A stretch of 64,000 nt of DNA, from contig CP036352.1 of NCBI GenBank assembly GCA_007753915.1, positions 2,604,001-2,668,000 on the forward strand, read 5' to 3'. The first letter of the stretch is position 1, and every line of letters starts with the position of its first letter. The notes beneath the pieces are model-generated. The model made no database searches. It saw nothing but the letters and a program-made list of their open reading frames with translations, and was not told where the DNA came from. Made by a program: the position numbers and the translations under genes. Below, piece after piece: positions 45,070-54,824 of the stretch. Source of the DNA: Phycisphaerae bacterium RAS2. GTDB lineage: Bacteria > Planctomycetota > Phycisphaerae > UBA1845 > UTPLA1.

Positions 45070-45864
45070 ATGACCACCGATTCCGGAAATCACTCCGAGA
45101 CGATCATCGAGCTGCGAGGCGTCAGCAAGCGATTCGGCGCGCTCACCGTGCTGGACGGCGTCAACCTGTCGATCGCCCGTGGAAAGACAACCGTCGTCAT
45201 CGGCGAATCCGGCACCGGCAAGAGCGTCCTGCTCAAGCACCTCGTCGCCCTGCTGCGGCCCGACTCGGGAGAGGTCCATTTTCACGGTCGCCGGATCGAC
45301 GACCTGTCCGAGCAGGAGCTGGTGGAGTCGCGCAAGCGCTTTGGGTTCCTGTTCCAGATGGGCGCGCTGTTTGACTCCATGACCGTCGCGGAGAACGTCG
45401 CCTTCCCAATCATTCAACACGGCGATCAGAACCTCGCGCCCAATGATCTGGACGAACTGGTGGCGCAGAAACTGCGAATGGTCGGGTTGGACGGTCTGCA
45501 ATCGCGACGGCCCGGGGAGCTTTCGGGCGGTCAAAAAAAACGTGTCGCCCTGGCCCGCGCGATCGCGCTCTCGCCGGAGGTCGTGCTGTACGACGAACCG
45601 ACGACCGGCCTGGACCCGGTTCGCGCCGATGTCATCAACGAGTTGATCATCAAGCTCAACCGCGAACTGAACGTGACAAGCCTTGTGGTCACGCATGACA
45701 TGACCAGCGCGTACAAGGTCGCGGACCGGATCATCATGCTGCACCACGGAAAGATCATCGCCGACGCCGACGCGACGTGGTTCAAGTCGTGCGATGATCG
45801 CCGCGTGCGTCGATTCGTTGACGGCAAAGCGGATGAGCAGGATTTGAAAGCGCTGGACATGTGA
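45070..45864 (+). CDS. mlaF: MlaF-type ABC transporter ATPase
   Basis: A 264-residue ATPase: Walker A GESGTGKS at 45-52, signature LSGGQ at 151-155 and Walker B VVLYDEP at 171-177. The layout and gene order (permease, ATPase, MCE protein) identify the Mla/Tgt-type family. It begins 12 nt after the permease stop. Confidence 0.94.
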   Translation: MTTDSGNHSETIIELRGVSKRFGALTVLDGVNLSIARGKTTVVIGESGTGKSVLLKHLVALLRPDSGEVHFHGRRIDDLSEQELVESRKRFGFLFQMGALFDSMTVAENVAFPIIQHGDQNLAPNDLDELVAQKLRMVGLDGLQSRRPGELSGGQKKRVALARAIALSPEVVLYDEPTTGLDPVRADVINELIIKLNRELNVTSLVVTHDMTSAYKVADRIIMLHHGKIIADADATWFKSCDDRRVRRFVDGKADEQDLKALDM

Positions 45865-45889
45865 TGGGAGAGATTTGTGGAATCTTCTT

Positions 45890-45908
45890 GGTGCGTCGAG
45901 AACGCACC
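45890..45908. repeat. Hairpin and short tandem repeat between mlaF- and mlaD-like genes
   Basis: GGTGCGT-CGAGA-ACGCACC is a perfect 7-bp hairpin. Just after it CCACTAA and two CCACTGA units run in tandem (about 45917-45937). Both lie in the short gap inside the operon and may influence the relative expression of the MCE gene or be a dispersed repeat. Confidence 0.4.
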
Positions 45909-45955
45909 TTACCAGCCACTAACCACTGACCACTGACGACCGCAAGGACAACACC

Positions 45956-46978
45956 ATGACTCAAAAAGCCGGTTACAACGTGATTGTCGGATTCTTCGTC
46001 CTGACGGGAATTCTCATTCTCACGGCGATGGTTTTCGCCTTCGGAGGCGGACGGTCCTTCTTCGCCGACACCTACACGGTCAACGCCGTCTTCCCCGATG
46101 GCGTGGTCGGCGTCCAGCCCGGTCAGAGTGTCACGCTCGGCGGCAAGCGCGTCGGCGAGACGGTCGACGTGCGATTCGTCGATCCCCAGCGGCTGGAGAA
46201 GGGCGTCGTCGTCGTCATTGCGGCGCTCAAGGACTTTGCCCTGCCGGCGGCCTGCGAACTTGGTGTCACGTCCAACATCATGGGCTTTGGCCGCCCCGTG
46301 CTCCAACTCAAGATCAAGGACCCAGGCGACACGCGGCACCTGCCGACCGACGGCACGGCGGAGATCCTCGGTCGAACCCTGAACCCACTCGATTCGATCA
46401 TTCCAAAGCAAACGCAAATGACGCTCGAAAAGGCGACGGCCGACATCGGCGATCTCGCGGCGTCGCTCAAACCCGTTGCCGACAACCTCGCCCGAATGCT
46501 TGAGTCACGCCAGCTGACCGACGTAGATGCCAAGGCCGTCAACGCCAACATCGACACGGTCGTGCAGCGGCTCGACGCAGCGCTCAAATCCATCGACGCC
46601 ATCGCCGGCGACGCCGAAAATCAGGCCAACATCAAGGCGGCTGTCGCCAATGCGCGCACCATGACCGAATCGGGCGTCAAGGTCACGGAAGATCTCCGAG
46701 CGTTCACAAGCGAGGGCAAGCAGGCCGCCGCGCAGGCGACGGTGTTTCTGCAGAAGCTGACGACCGTCGCGGAGCAGATGTCATCCGTGGCGTCGCACAT
46801 GGACACGGCCCTGGCGCGGATGAACGAAGGCAAGGGCACCGTCGGCCTGATGATGAACGACAACCGTCTCTATGAGGAAATGCTGCTGACTTTCCGCCGT
46901 ATGACCAAGATGATGGACGACATGCGCGAAGTACTCGACCTCGCCAAGAAAGGCCAGCTCCGCATCAAGGCGTTCTAG
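45956..46978 (+). CDS. mlaD: MlaD-type MCE-domain protein
   Basis: A 340-residue protein with one N-terminal transmembrane anchor (about 8-29) and a single MCE domain (about 40-125), then a long helical region (about 135-300) that would form a periplasmic tube or coiled stalk. It is the substrate-binding part of the lipid transporter encoded upstream. The helical tail is much longer than in E. coli MlaD, as in many other MCE proteins. Confidence 0.9.
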   Translation: MTQKAGYNVIVGFFVLTGILILTAMVFAFGGGRSFFADTYTVNAVFPDGVVGVQPGQSVTLGGKRVGETVDVRFVDPQRLEKGVVVVIAALKDFALPAACELGVTSNIMGFGRPVLQLKIKDPGDTRHLPTDGTAEILGRTLNPLDSIIPKQTQMTLEKATADIGDLAASLKPVADNLARMLESRQLTDVDAKAVNANIDTVVQRLDAALKSIDAIAGDAENQANIKAAVANARTMTESGVKVTEDLRAFTSEGKQAAAQATVFLQKLTTVAEQMSSVASHMDTALARMNEGKGTVGLMMNDNRLYEEMLLTFRRMTKMMDDMREVLDLAKKGQLRIKAF

Positions 46979-46997
46979 GGCGACCCTTACCGCCGGT

Positions 46998-48044
46998 TCA
47001 ATGCACGCCCTGATCCGCCAGCCAGCGCTCGGCGTCGATCGCAGCCTTGCAGCCCATCCCCGCGGCGGTCACCGCCTGCCGATAGACGCTGTCCACGCAA
47101 TCGCCCGCTGCAAAGACGCCTTCGATGTTCGTCGTTGAGCGATACGCGTCCTTCAATTTGATGTAGCCCTTCGCATCCAGATCAAGCTGCCCGTTCAGGA
47201 ATCCCGTCGCCGGCGTGTGACCAATGGCGATGAACAGCCCACCGACCGGCAGCGTGCTCTCCTCGCCGGTCTGCGTGTCCTTGAGCCGAAGCCCGGAGAT
47301 CATGGCATCGCCCAGAACATCGACGACGGCTTTGTTCCACTGAAAAACGATTTTGGGGTTGTCGTGGGCACGCTTGGCCATGATCTTGCTCGCCCGAAGC
47401 GCGTCGCGTCGATGGATCATGTGCACTTTGCTGGCGTACTTCGTCAGGTACGACGCCTCTTCCACGGCCGAGTCACCCCCGCCCACGACGGCCAGCTCCT
47501 TGTTGCGAAAAATCGGGATGGCCCCGTCGCACACGGCACACGCGCTCACGCCCCCGCCGCTCCGCGCGAGGCGAAGTTCATTCTCCAGCCCCAGCCAGTT
47601 CGCTGTCGCCCCCGTCGAGACGATGACGCTGTGCGCGCGATAAACCGTGTCGTCCTCGGCGATCACCTTGAACGGCCGCGTCGAGAAATCCACCGACTTG
47701 CAGTCCTGGTACTTGGACGAATGGCCGTCGTCCGGGTTGGACACATCCGGGTTCAGGCCGTCGTCGGTGACGATGCGCGTGCCGAACCGCACGGCCTGCT
47801 GTTCGAACTTTGACATCATCACGGGGCCCATGATGCCCTCGGGGAAGCCGGGATAATTCTCCACTTCGGTCGTCAGCATGAGCTGCCCACCCGGAAGCAT
47901 CAGCGACGGCGTACTCTTGGGCCGACCGGCGAACACAAGCGGAGACAGATTCGCCCGCGCCGCGTAGATCGCGGCCGTCCAGCCGGCGGGGCCGGAGCCG
48001 ATGATGATGACCTTTTCAACCGATGAACCGGATTGCTGCGCCAT
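46998..48044 (-). CDS. trxB: Thioredoxin reductase
   Basis: The ATG at 48044 (MAQQSG) gives 348 residues. FAD loop GSGPAG at 16-21, redox pair C169/C172 in CAVCDG, NADP loop GGGDSA and the C-terminal GVFAAGDC FAD motif are all present. It reduces thioredoxin with NADPH. Between about 93 and 117 there is an extra, Asp-rich stretch (DGLNPDVSNPDDGHSS) not seen in short TrxB proteins. The gene is convergent with the MCE gene. Confidence 0.93.
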   Translation of the reverse strand: MAQQSGSSVEKVIIIGSGPAGWTAAIYAARANLSPLVFAGRPKSTPSLMLPGGQLMLTTEVENYPGFPEGIMGPVMMSKFEQQAVRFGTRIVTDDGLNPDVSNPDDGHSSKYQDCKSVDFSTRPFKVIAEDDTVYRAHSVIVSTGATANWLGLENELRLARSGGGVSACAVCDGAIPIFRNKELAVVGGGDSAVEEASYLTKYASKVHMIHRRDALRASKIMAKRAHDNPKIVFQWNKAVVDVLGDAMISGLRLKDTQTGEESTLPVGGLFIAIGHTPATGFLNGQLDLDAKGYIKLKDAYRSTTNIEGVFAAGDCVDSVYRQAVTAAGMGCKAAIDAERWLADQGVH

Positions 48045-48203
48045 GGGAATCGCCCTTGTAACGGATGAGCCGTCGCCCCGCTCAACCGGACCGGTGATGA
48101 TAGGAGCGTTGCGCGAGGCCGTCGAGAGGGCCGTCGCGCCAAGTCCATCGGTCATGTCGCGCGCGCTTGCGGCAAGGCCGCGCGTCTTCTAGCATAGCGA
48201 CGC

Positions 48204-49208
48204 ATGGAAGCGATTCGAGCGCCCACCTCCGTCCACTTTCGTCACCGCTTTTTCGCGATGATGGCCTGCGCGGGCGCGGCGCTGCTCGGCGCAGCCTGCT
48301 CCGAACTCTCGCCGCCGGAGCCTGTCGTCTTCAAGACCGAGGACTGGACCTACCTCGGCACGCCGGGCAAGCAACTCACCTCGTCGCACTATGTCATTTA
48401 TACAACTTGCAAGAATGAGCGCTTCGTCAATGCCTTGCCGACGTTTCTCGAGTCCTGCTGGGATGCCTACGAGAAGGTGATCCCCACGCAACACAGCCTC
48501 GATAAACCGTTGCCGACGTACTTCTTCGGCACGCGCTGGCATTGGGAGCGCTTCACGGAGGAGTTCACCGGGCCCCGCGCCCCGACCTACAAAAAAATCC
48601 GCTCCGGCGGCTTTTCCGAACGCGGGGTCACCATCTCGCATTACTCCTCGCAGCGAGCCAGCCTCTCGATCCTTGCCCACGAAGGCCTGCACCAGTACCT
48701 GGAGGTCACGCGCGGGATCAACATTCCGGCATGGCTGAACGAAGGCCTCGCCTGCTACTTCGAGTCCTTTGACGTCGACACAGCCAATCGTGCCCTGTTC
48801 AAACCCGAGAAGAACACGCTTCGAATCCCGGCCTTGCGCGAAGCCTTGGCGGCGCAGACGCTTATTCCCCTTCGCGAAATCCTCTCGACCAATGCCGGCA
48901 TTGCCGTCCAGCAGAACTCAACCCACGTTCAGAATTACTACGCACAGGAATGGTCGCTCGTTCTTTTTCTAATGGACGACTCGCAGAGCAACCTCTACCG
49001 CGATGCGTTCCGACAACTCCTGAACGAGTTGGGCACCGAAGACATGGATCGCAAGGCCCGCGCTTACCTCGCCGCCGACACCGACGCGCGTATGTCCACC
49101 GGTGAAGCCATCTTCCGCGCCTACCTTACGGAAGACATCGACGGCTTCGAAAAGCAATACCACGCCTACCTCCACAAGCTTCTGGACCTCAAGCCCCGCA
49201 CCCCATGA
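48204..49208 (+). CDS. DUF1570-like exported zinc metallopeptidase
   Basis: The 334-residue protein has a signal region ending in a lipobox-like LGAAC (Cys32). A gluzincin-type HExxH site is present, H159-E160-G-L-H163 (AHEGLHQYLE), with E180 (NEGLACYFE) as a likely third ligand. It is probably exported and lipid-anchored. The peptide substrate is unknown. Its stop overlaps the purB start by 4 nt, an unrelated partner. Confidence 0.8.
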   Translation: MEAIRAPTSVHFRHRFFAMMACAGAALLGAACSELSPPEPVVFKTEDWTYLGTPGKQLTSSHYVIYTTCKNERFVNALPTFLESCWDAYEKVIPTQHSLDKPLPTYFFGTRWHWERFTEEFTGPRAPTYKKIRSGGFSERGVTISHYSSQRASLSILAHEGLHQYLEVTRGINIPAWLNEGLACYFESFDVDTANRALFKPEKNTLRIPALREALAAQTLIPLREILSTNAGIAVQQNSTHVQNYYAQEWSLVLFLMDDSQSNLYRDAFRQLLNELGTEDMDRKARAYLAADTDARMSTGEAIFRAYLTEDIDGFEKQYHAYLHKLLDLKPRTP

Positions 49209-50668
49209 AGACAAAGCGTCGTCAACGCGGCCGATCGTCGCAGCGCGGCGACGTGTATCAAAGCCCGCTGGTCGCGCGCAACGCCTCGGCCGACATGATC
49301 GCGCTCTTCTCCCCCGTGCATCGCGTCCGCACATGGCGACAGATATGGATCGCCCTCGCGGAGTCCCAGCGGGAACTTGGCCTGCCGATCACGGAAAAGC
49401 AGATTCGTGCGCTTCGCGCGGCGGCCGACGACGTCGATTTCGACGCCGCCGCCAGGCACGAGCAGCGCCTGCGGCACGACGTGATGGCGCATCTTCACGC
49501 CTTCGGCGACCAGGCGCCTTCGGCCCGCGGCATCCTGCATCTCGGCGCGACCAGCATGGACATCGTCGACAACGCCGACTTGATCATCATGCGCCAGGGG
49601 CTGCGCATCATTCGTAGCTGGCTGCTGGAAATCATCGACCGCTTCGCGGAGCAGGCGGCGAAGCATCGCGTATTGCCCTGCCTGGGCTACACGCACTTCC
49701 AACCCGCGCAGCTCACAACCATCGGAAAGCGCATCTGCCTCTGGTGCTGGGACTTCGTGCGCGATCTGAACGAGGTCGAGCGTCAGCGGCACGGCATGCC
49801 CTTTCGCGGCATTCGCGGAGCGACCGGCACGCAGGCGGGTTTTCTGGGTCTGTTCAAGGGCAACGCCGCCAAGGTCCGCCGGCTTGAGCAACTCGTCGCA
49901 CAGAAGCTGCTGTTCGACGATTGCGAGCCCGTCACCGGCCAGACCTACTCGCGCAAGCTGGACGCCCAGGTCATCTCCACGCTGGCAAACATCGCCGCGG
50001 GGGTCCACAAATTCGCCAACGACATGCGCCTTCTTGCCGGACTGAAGGAAATGGAAGAGCCGTTCGAGTCGGCCCAGATCGGCAGTTCGGCCATGCCCTA
50101 CAAGCGCAACCCCATGCTTTGCGAACGTGCCACAGGACTGGCACGATTCGTCATCAGCCTGTCGCAGTCGGCCCACCTGAACGCCGCCGAGCAGTGGCTC
50201 GAGCGCACGCTCGACGACTCGAGCAACAAGCGCCTGCTGATTCCCGAAGCCTTCCTCGCGACCGACGGCATGCTGCAGATCGTCGCGCGCGTCGCCGCGG
50301 GCCTCGTCGTGAATCCGAAGGTCATCGCCGCGCGCGTCGACGCCGAACTGCCTTTCATCGCCACCGAGGAAATTCTGCTCGCCGCATCGGCCAAGGGCGG
50401 CGACCGCCAGGCCTTGCACGAAAAACTTCGCCGCCATTCACACGCCGCCGGCTTTGAAGTCAAGCAGCGCGGCCGGCCCAACGATCTCCTGCGTCGCATC
50501 AGCGGCGACCCCGCGTTCGCCGGTGTTCGGCTGGATTCCATCCTCGATCCCGCGCGGCACGTCGGCCTCGCACCGAAACAGGTCGATGAGTTTCTCAAGA
50601 AGGTCATCACCCCGCTGAAGAAAAAGTTCATCGAAATCGCGCGGCGCAAGCCACAGATCAACGTTTGA
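49205..50668 (+). CDS. purB: Adenylosuccinate lyase
   Basis: A 487-residue fumarase-superfamily lyase with the signature SSAMPYKRNPM (about 297-307) and the GATSMDIVDN region (active-site part 1). It cleaves SAICAR and adenylosuccinate in purine synthesis. The long form (near 480) fits the vertebrate-like subgroup found in some bacteria. ATG overlaps the upstream TGA; pyrE follows 55 nt later. Confidence 0.95.
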   Translation: MKTKRRQRGRSSQRGDVYQSPLVARNASADMIALFSPVHRVRTWRQIWIALAESQRELGLPITEKQIRALRAAADDVDFDAAARHEQRLRHDVMAHLHAFGDQAPSARGILHLGATSMDIVDNADLIIMRQGLRIIRSWLLEIIDRFAEQAAKHRVLPCLGYTHFQPAQLTTIGKRICLWCWDFVRDLNEVERQRHGMPFRGIRGATGTQAGFLGLFKGNAAKVRRLEQLVAQKLLFDDCEPVTGQTYSRKLDAQVISTLANIAAGVHKFANDMRLLAGLKEMEEPFESAQIGSSAMPYKRNPMLCERATGLARFVISLSQSAHLNAAEQWLERTLDDSSNKRLLIPEAFLATDGMLQIVARVAAGLVVNPKVIAARVDAELPFIATEEILLAASAKGGDRQALHEKLRRHSHAAGFEVKQRGRPNDLLRRISGDPAFAGVRLDSILDPARHVGLAPKQVDEFLKKVITPLKKKFIEIARRKPQINV

Positions 50669-50723
50669 CGCCGTTCGGAGCGGGCTCCACCTCGACGACC
50701 CGCTCCCATGGCCGGAGCCGAAC

Positions 50724-51254
50724 ATGACAAAACAGGAACTCGCGGAACGAATCCGGGCCGTCGCCTACCTCGAAGGCGAATTCACGCTGCGCTCCGGCAA
50801 GAAGTCCAACTTCTACGTGGATAAGTATCTCTTCGAAACGCAGCCCGACATCCTCGCCGAACTCGGGCGGATGTTCGCGCAGAAGGCAACACCGCGAACC
50901 ACTTTGATCGCCGGCGCGGAGCTGGGCGGCGTCGCGCTCGCTGCCGCCGCGTCCATGGCCGCCAGCAAGCCGTTCGTCATCATGCGCAATGCCAAGAAAG
51001 ACTACGGCACGGGCAAGACCCACGAGGGCCGGCTCAACCCCGGCGATGTGGTCCTTCTCGTGGAGGACATCGCCACGACCGGCGGGCAGGTCCTCGAAGC
51101 CGCGCGCGACATCTCCGCCGCCGGCGCGACCGTTGAGAAGATCGTCGCCGTGGTCGATCGCGGCCAGGGCGCCGCCGACAACATCCGCAGCGCGGGCTAC
51201 GCTTTCGAAGCGCTCTTCAATTCCGCCGATCTTCGCCTGCCCATCGCGCAATAG
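50724..51254 (+). CDS. pyrE: Orotate phosphoribosyltransferase
   Basis: The 176-residue protein has the PRPP loop VVLLVEDIATTGGQ (about 109-122) and the flexible loop KDYGTGKTHEG. It makes OMP from orotate and PRPP. GGAG sits 8 nt before the ATG. Together with purB it forms a small nucleotide-synthesis run. Confidence 0.94.
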   Translation: MTKQELAERIRAVAYLEGEFTLRSGKKSNFYVDKYLFETQPDILAELGRMFAQKATPRTTLIAGAELGGVALAAAASMAASKPFVIMRNAKKDYGTGKTHEGRLNPGDVVLLVEDIATTGGQVLEAARDISAAGATVEKIVAVVDRGQGAADNIRSAGYAFEALFNSADLRLPIAQ

Positions 51255-51280
51255 GCCCGCACTTCGGGCACAATCCCGGC

Positions 51281-53383
51281 ATGGCGAAGCCCACGACGAC
51301 GCACATCGCACCCAGCCCCTGGTTCGCCGGGCCGCTGCTGATTGCGCTCGTGATCGTCGCATACCTGCCCGCATTCACGGCCGACTTCATCTGGGACGAC
51401 GACCATTACGTCACGCAGAACCCGGTGCTGCGCACGCCCGACGGCCTGAAGCGAATCTGGTTCGACATCGGCGCGACCCCGCAATACTACCCGCTCGTTC
51501 ATACATCGTTCTGGATCGAGTACCGCCTTTATCGTCTCAACGCGGTCGGCTACCACGCCGTCAACATTCTCCTCCACGCGGCCAACGCCATCGTTCTCTG
51601 GCAACTCCTGCGCCGCCTGCAACTTCGCGGCGCATGGCTCGCCGTCGCGCTCTTCGCGCTGCACCCCGTCTGCGTCGAATCGGTGGCATGGGTCACGGAG
51701 CGCAAGAATGTTCTGTCGGGGCTCTTTTATCTCTCCGCCGCGTATTTTTTCATTCATTGGATGCAGCGCCGAGGTGATTTCGAAAGAGCCCCCTCGACCG
51801 GCTCGCAGCAGGCTGCAACGACAAACAGGACCCCAGGTCACGCACCTTATTTCCTCGCACTCGCCTTGTTCCTCTGTGCCCTGCTTAGCAAGACCGTCAC
51901 CGCATCACTTCCTGCCGCCCTGCTCCTTGTTGTGTGGTGGAAGACCGGCAGGCTCACGCGCCGGCAGACCGCCCCAACGCTGCCGATGTTCGCACTCGCC
52001 GTCGCCGCCGCCGCGCTCACCGCCTGGATGGAACGCTCCGAAGTCGGCGCGGAAGGTACGGACTGGAACTTTTCCATCGCCGATCGCATTCTCATCGCCG
52101 GGCGCGCCTGCTGGTTCTACCTTGGCAAACTGCTCTGGCCCCATCCGCTCGTCTTCATCTACCCGCGCTGGACGATTGACGATTCGGAGGTTTGGCAATA
52201 CGCATTTCCCATCGCCGCCCTAGTTCTACTCGCCGCGCTGTTCCACCTGCGCCATCGCATTGGTCGTGGCCCGCTCACGGCCGCGCTTTTCTTCGGCGGC
52301 ACGCTCTTTCCCGCGCTGGGCTTCTTCAACGTTTACCCCATGCGATTCTCATTTGTCGCCGACCACTTCCAATACCTCGCCGCCATCGGCCCGCTCACGC
52401 TCATCGCTGCCGCCCTCCCGCGAATCTTCGCCCGCCCCCAGGCCAACGGCCGAGTGAACGTGCGCACGCTAAGCCTCGTCGTAATCGCCCTGCTCACAAC
52501 GTTTGGCACGCTCACCTTTCGCCAATCGCGAATCTATCGCGACATTGAAACGCTCTGGCGACACACACTCGCCCACAACCCTGACTGCTGGATGGCCCAC
52601 GGCAATCTGGCCAAAACGCTTGCCGAGCGAGGCGACACCACCACCGCCCTCGATCACGCGCGGCGCGTGCTCGAAGCCCGTTCCGATCTCCCCTCTTCGC
52701 ACACAAACTACGGCGACATTCTCTCGCTCGCTCGCAGACACGCCGAGGCCATTCCGCACTATGAGCGCGCGCTGGCGATCAACCCGCGCCATCTCAAAGC
52801 TCACTTCGGCCTCGCTGACGCGCTCATGGCACTTAATCGCCCCTCGGATGCCATTCCGCACTACCAGGCGGTTCTCAAAGCCCAGCCCGATTTCCCGACC
52901 TGCCTCCGCCGCCTCGGCTCCGCCTTCGAGGCCGTCGGCCGCTTCCCCGAAGCCCTGGCGACCTACACCCGCGCGCTCGAATTACAGCCCCATTCCGCCG
53001 AGACGCTCTACGGCATCGGCCGCGCCCATTTCTTCATGAACAACCTCCCGGCCGCCGGAGAATTCTTCCGCCGTACCATCGCTGCGAGGCCCGACCACGC
53101 CGAAGCCTACAACGACCTCGCCACGGTCATGGCAGCGCTGGGCAACGACGGCGACGCCCTGAAATGCCTCGACCGCGCCATTCAAATCAAGCCCGACTAC
53201 GTCGTCGGTCGATTCAATCGTGCGCTGTTGCTTGAGGGGATGGGCCGCGCTGCCGATTCAGCCGCCGAACTGCAATCGGTCCTGCGATTGCAGCCAGACC
53301 ACGCCGAAGCGACCCAGCGCCTTGCACGGCTTCGGGCCGGCGGCGCGCCTGCGACGACCAGCGCGCCAACATCCCGGCCGTGA
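51281..53383 (+). CDS. DUF1736/TMTC-like membrane protein with C-terminal TPR repeats
   Basis: A 700-residue protein: N-terminal half with about ten membrane helices and the conserved DDDHYVTQNPVL loop of the TMTC/DUF1736 group (GT-C-like), then about eight TPR units (about 430-680). Eukaryotic TMTC proteins are O-mannosyltransferases; whether bacterial ones transfer sugars is not known. A second protein of the same architecture is encoded at 58150-60126. Confidence 0.85.
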   Translation: MAKPTTTHIAPSPWFAGPLLIALVIVAYLPAFTADFIWDDDHYVTQNPVLRTPDGLKRIWFDIGATPQYYPLVHTSFWIEYRLYRLNAVGYHAVNILLHAANAIVLWQLLRRLQLRGAWLAVALFALHPVCVESVAWVTERKNVLSGLFYLSAAYFFIHWMQRRGDFERAPSTGSQQAATTNRTPGHAPYFLALALFLCALLSKTVTASLPAALLLVVWWKTGRLTRRQTAPTLPMFALAVAAAALTAWMERSEVGAEGTDWNFSIADRILIAGRACWFYLGKLLWPHPLVFIYPRWTIDDSEVWQYAFPIAALVLLAALFHLRHRIGRGPLTAALFFGGTLFPALGFFNVYPMRFSFVADHFQYLAAIGPLTLIAAALPRIFARPQANGRVNVRTLSLVVIALLTTFGTLTFRQSRIYRDIETLWRHTLAHNPDCWMAHGNLAKTLAERGDTTTALDHARRVLEARSDLPSSHTNYGDILSLARRHAEAIPHYERALAINPRHLKAHFGLADALMALNRPSDAIPHYQAVLKAQPDFPTCLRRLGSAFEAVGRFPEALATYTRALELQPHSAETLYGIGRAHFFMNNLPAAGEFFRRTIAARPDHAEAYNDLATVMAALGNDGDALKCLDRAIQIKPDYVVGRFNRALLLEGMGRAADSAAELQSVLRLQPDHAEATQRLARLRAGGAPATTSAPTSRP

Positions 53384-53437
53384 CTCGCCACAACGGGCCA
53401 TCCCCCTTTTGTTGCGCATCGCCCTTACAATCCCGAC

Positions 53438-54808
53438 ATGTCGCTTCCCGTGGTTGCCATTGTCGGCCGGCCGAACGTCGGCAAAAGCTCGCTGCTGAAT
53501 TTGCTGGCGCGCCGCCGCATCAGCATTGTCGACCCCACCCCCGGCGTCACGCGCGATCGCGTCTCGGCGGTCTGCGATCTGGATGACCGCTACTTTGAGC
53601 TGATCGACACCGGCGGTTACGGGATCGAAGATCAGGACAACCTCACGGAGCACGTCGAGCAGCAAATCCGCTTCGCCATCGGCGGCGCCGCGCTGATCCT
53701 GTTCGTCGTTGACATTCGCGCCGAGATCACCCCGCTGGACATGGAAGTCGCCCGGATGCTGCGCGGCATTGAGACACCGGTGCAGCTCGTCGCGAACAAG
53801 GCCGACACCGAAGCCATCGAGCACCTCGCCGGGCATTTCATCGCGCTGGGGTTCGGCGATCCTTTTTGCGTGTCGGCACTGCACGCGCGCCATCGCCGCG
53901 AACTGATGGAGTTGATTCTCGAGCGCGTCGGCGATCTCGCAGCCGACAAAGCCCCCGACCCGGTGATGAAGCTCTCCCTCGTCGGACGGCGCAACGTCGG
54001 CAAGAGTACGTTCATCAACGCCCTGGCCGGCGAGGAACGCGTCATCGTCTCCGAAGTCCCCGGCACCACGCGCGACAGCATCGACGTGCGCGTCAACCTC
54101 GACGGCCGCGAATTCCTCGCCATCGACACCGCCGGGCTGATGAAGAAGGGCAAACACAAGACAGATGTCGAGTTTTACGGTTACAGCCGCGCCCTCGCCT
54201 CCATCCGACGCAGCGACGTCGCGCTCTTCCTGATCGACGCGACCGTTCCCATCAGCGACGTGGACAAAAAGCTCGCCGGTTTCATCGTCGAAGAGTTCAA
54301 GCCCTGCGTGCTGGTGGTCAACAAGTGGGACCTCGCCAAAGGCCGGGCCGACGCCGAGGCCTACGGCGAATACCTCTCCAAGACCATGCCCCACATGGCC
54401 TACGCTCCCATCGCCTTCACAACCGCTGTCGCCGGTCGCAACATTCGATCGACCATTGAACTCGCGCAGTCGCTCTTCAATCAGGCGCGGCAGCGCGTCA
54501 CAACGGGCCAGCTCAATCGCGTCATCGAAGAAGCCGTCGCCGCGCAACAGCCGATGGCCGGCAAGCACGGCGGTCAGCCCAAGTTGTACTACGCGACGCA
54601 GATTTCCGTGGCCCCGCCGACCATCGTGTTGTTTGTGAACAACACGGCGCTGATCAAGGAGCAATACCGCCGCTTCGTGGAGAAGCGCATCCGCGAGGCT
54701 TTACCCTTCGAGGAAGTCCCGATACGATTGATCTGGCGGGCCAGGGAGTCGCGCGAGGGCGCTTCGTGGGGAGCACCCGCTCGCGGCGCTGGCCCGGACG
54801 ACGCCTGA
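53438..54808 (+). CDS. der: Ribosome assembly GTPase Der (EngA)
   Basis: A 456-residue double GTPase with G1 GRPNVGKS at 10-17 and a second G1 GRRNVGKS near 183-190, NKWD of the second domain, and a C-terminal KH-like domain with FVNN. It helps 50S subunit maturation. The extreme C-terminus has an added Gly/Ala-rich tail. Confidence 0.96.
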   Translation: MSLPVVAIVGRPNVGKSSLLNLLARRRISIVDPTPGVTRDRVSAVCDLDDRYFELIDTGGYGIEDQDNLTEHVEQQIRFAIGGAALILFVVDIRAEITPLDMEVARMLRGIETPVQLVANKADTEAIEHLAGHFIALGFGDPFCVSALHARHRRELMELILERVGDLAADKAPDPVMKLSLVGRRNVGKSTFINALAGEERVIVSEVPGTTRDSIDVRVNLDGREFLAIDTAGLMKKGKHKTDVEFYGYSRALASIRRSDVALFLIDATVPISDVDKKLAGFIVEEFKPCVLVVNKWDLAKGRADAEAYGEYLSKTMPHMAYAPIAFTTAVAGRNIRSTIELAQSLFNQARQRVTTGQLNRVIEEAVAAQQPMAGKHGGQPKLYYATQISVAPPTIVLFVNNTALIKEQYRRFVEKRIREALPFEEVPIRLIWRARESREGASWGAPARGAGPDDA

Positions 54809-54824
54809 AGGCAGGTCACTGCCC

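Noticed and set aside
44509-45747. 412-codon minus-strand open frame
   Set aside because: Antisense to the Mla-like permease and ATPase genes, which have full motifs.
49166-50437. 423-codon minus-strand open frame
   Set aside because: Antisense to purB, whose signature is complete.
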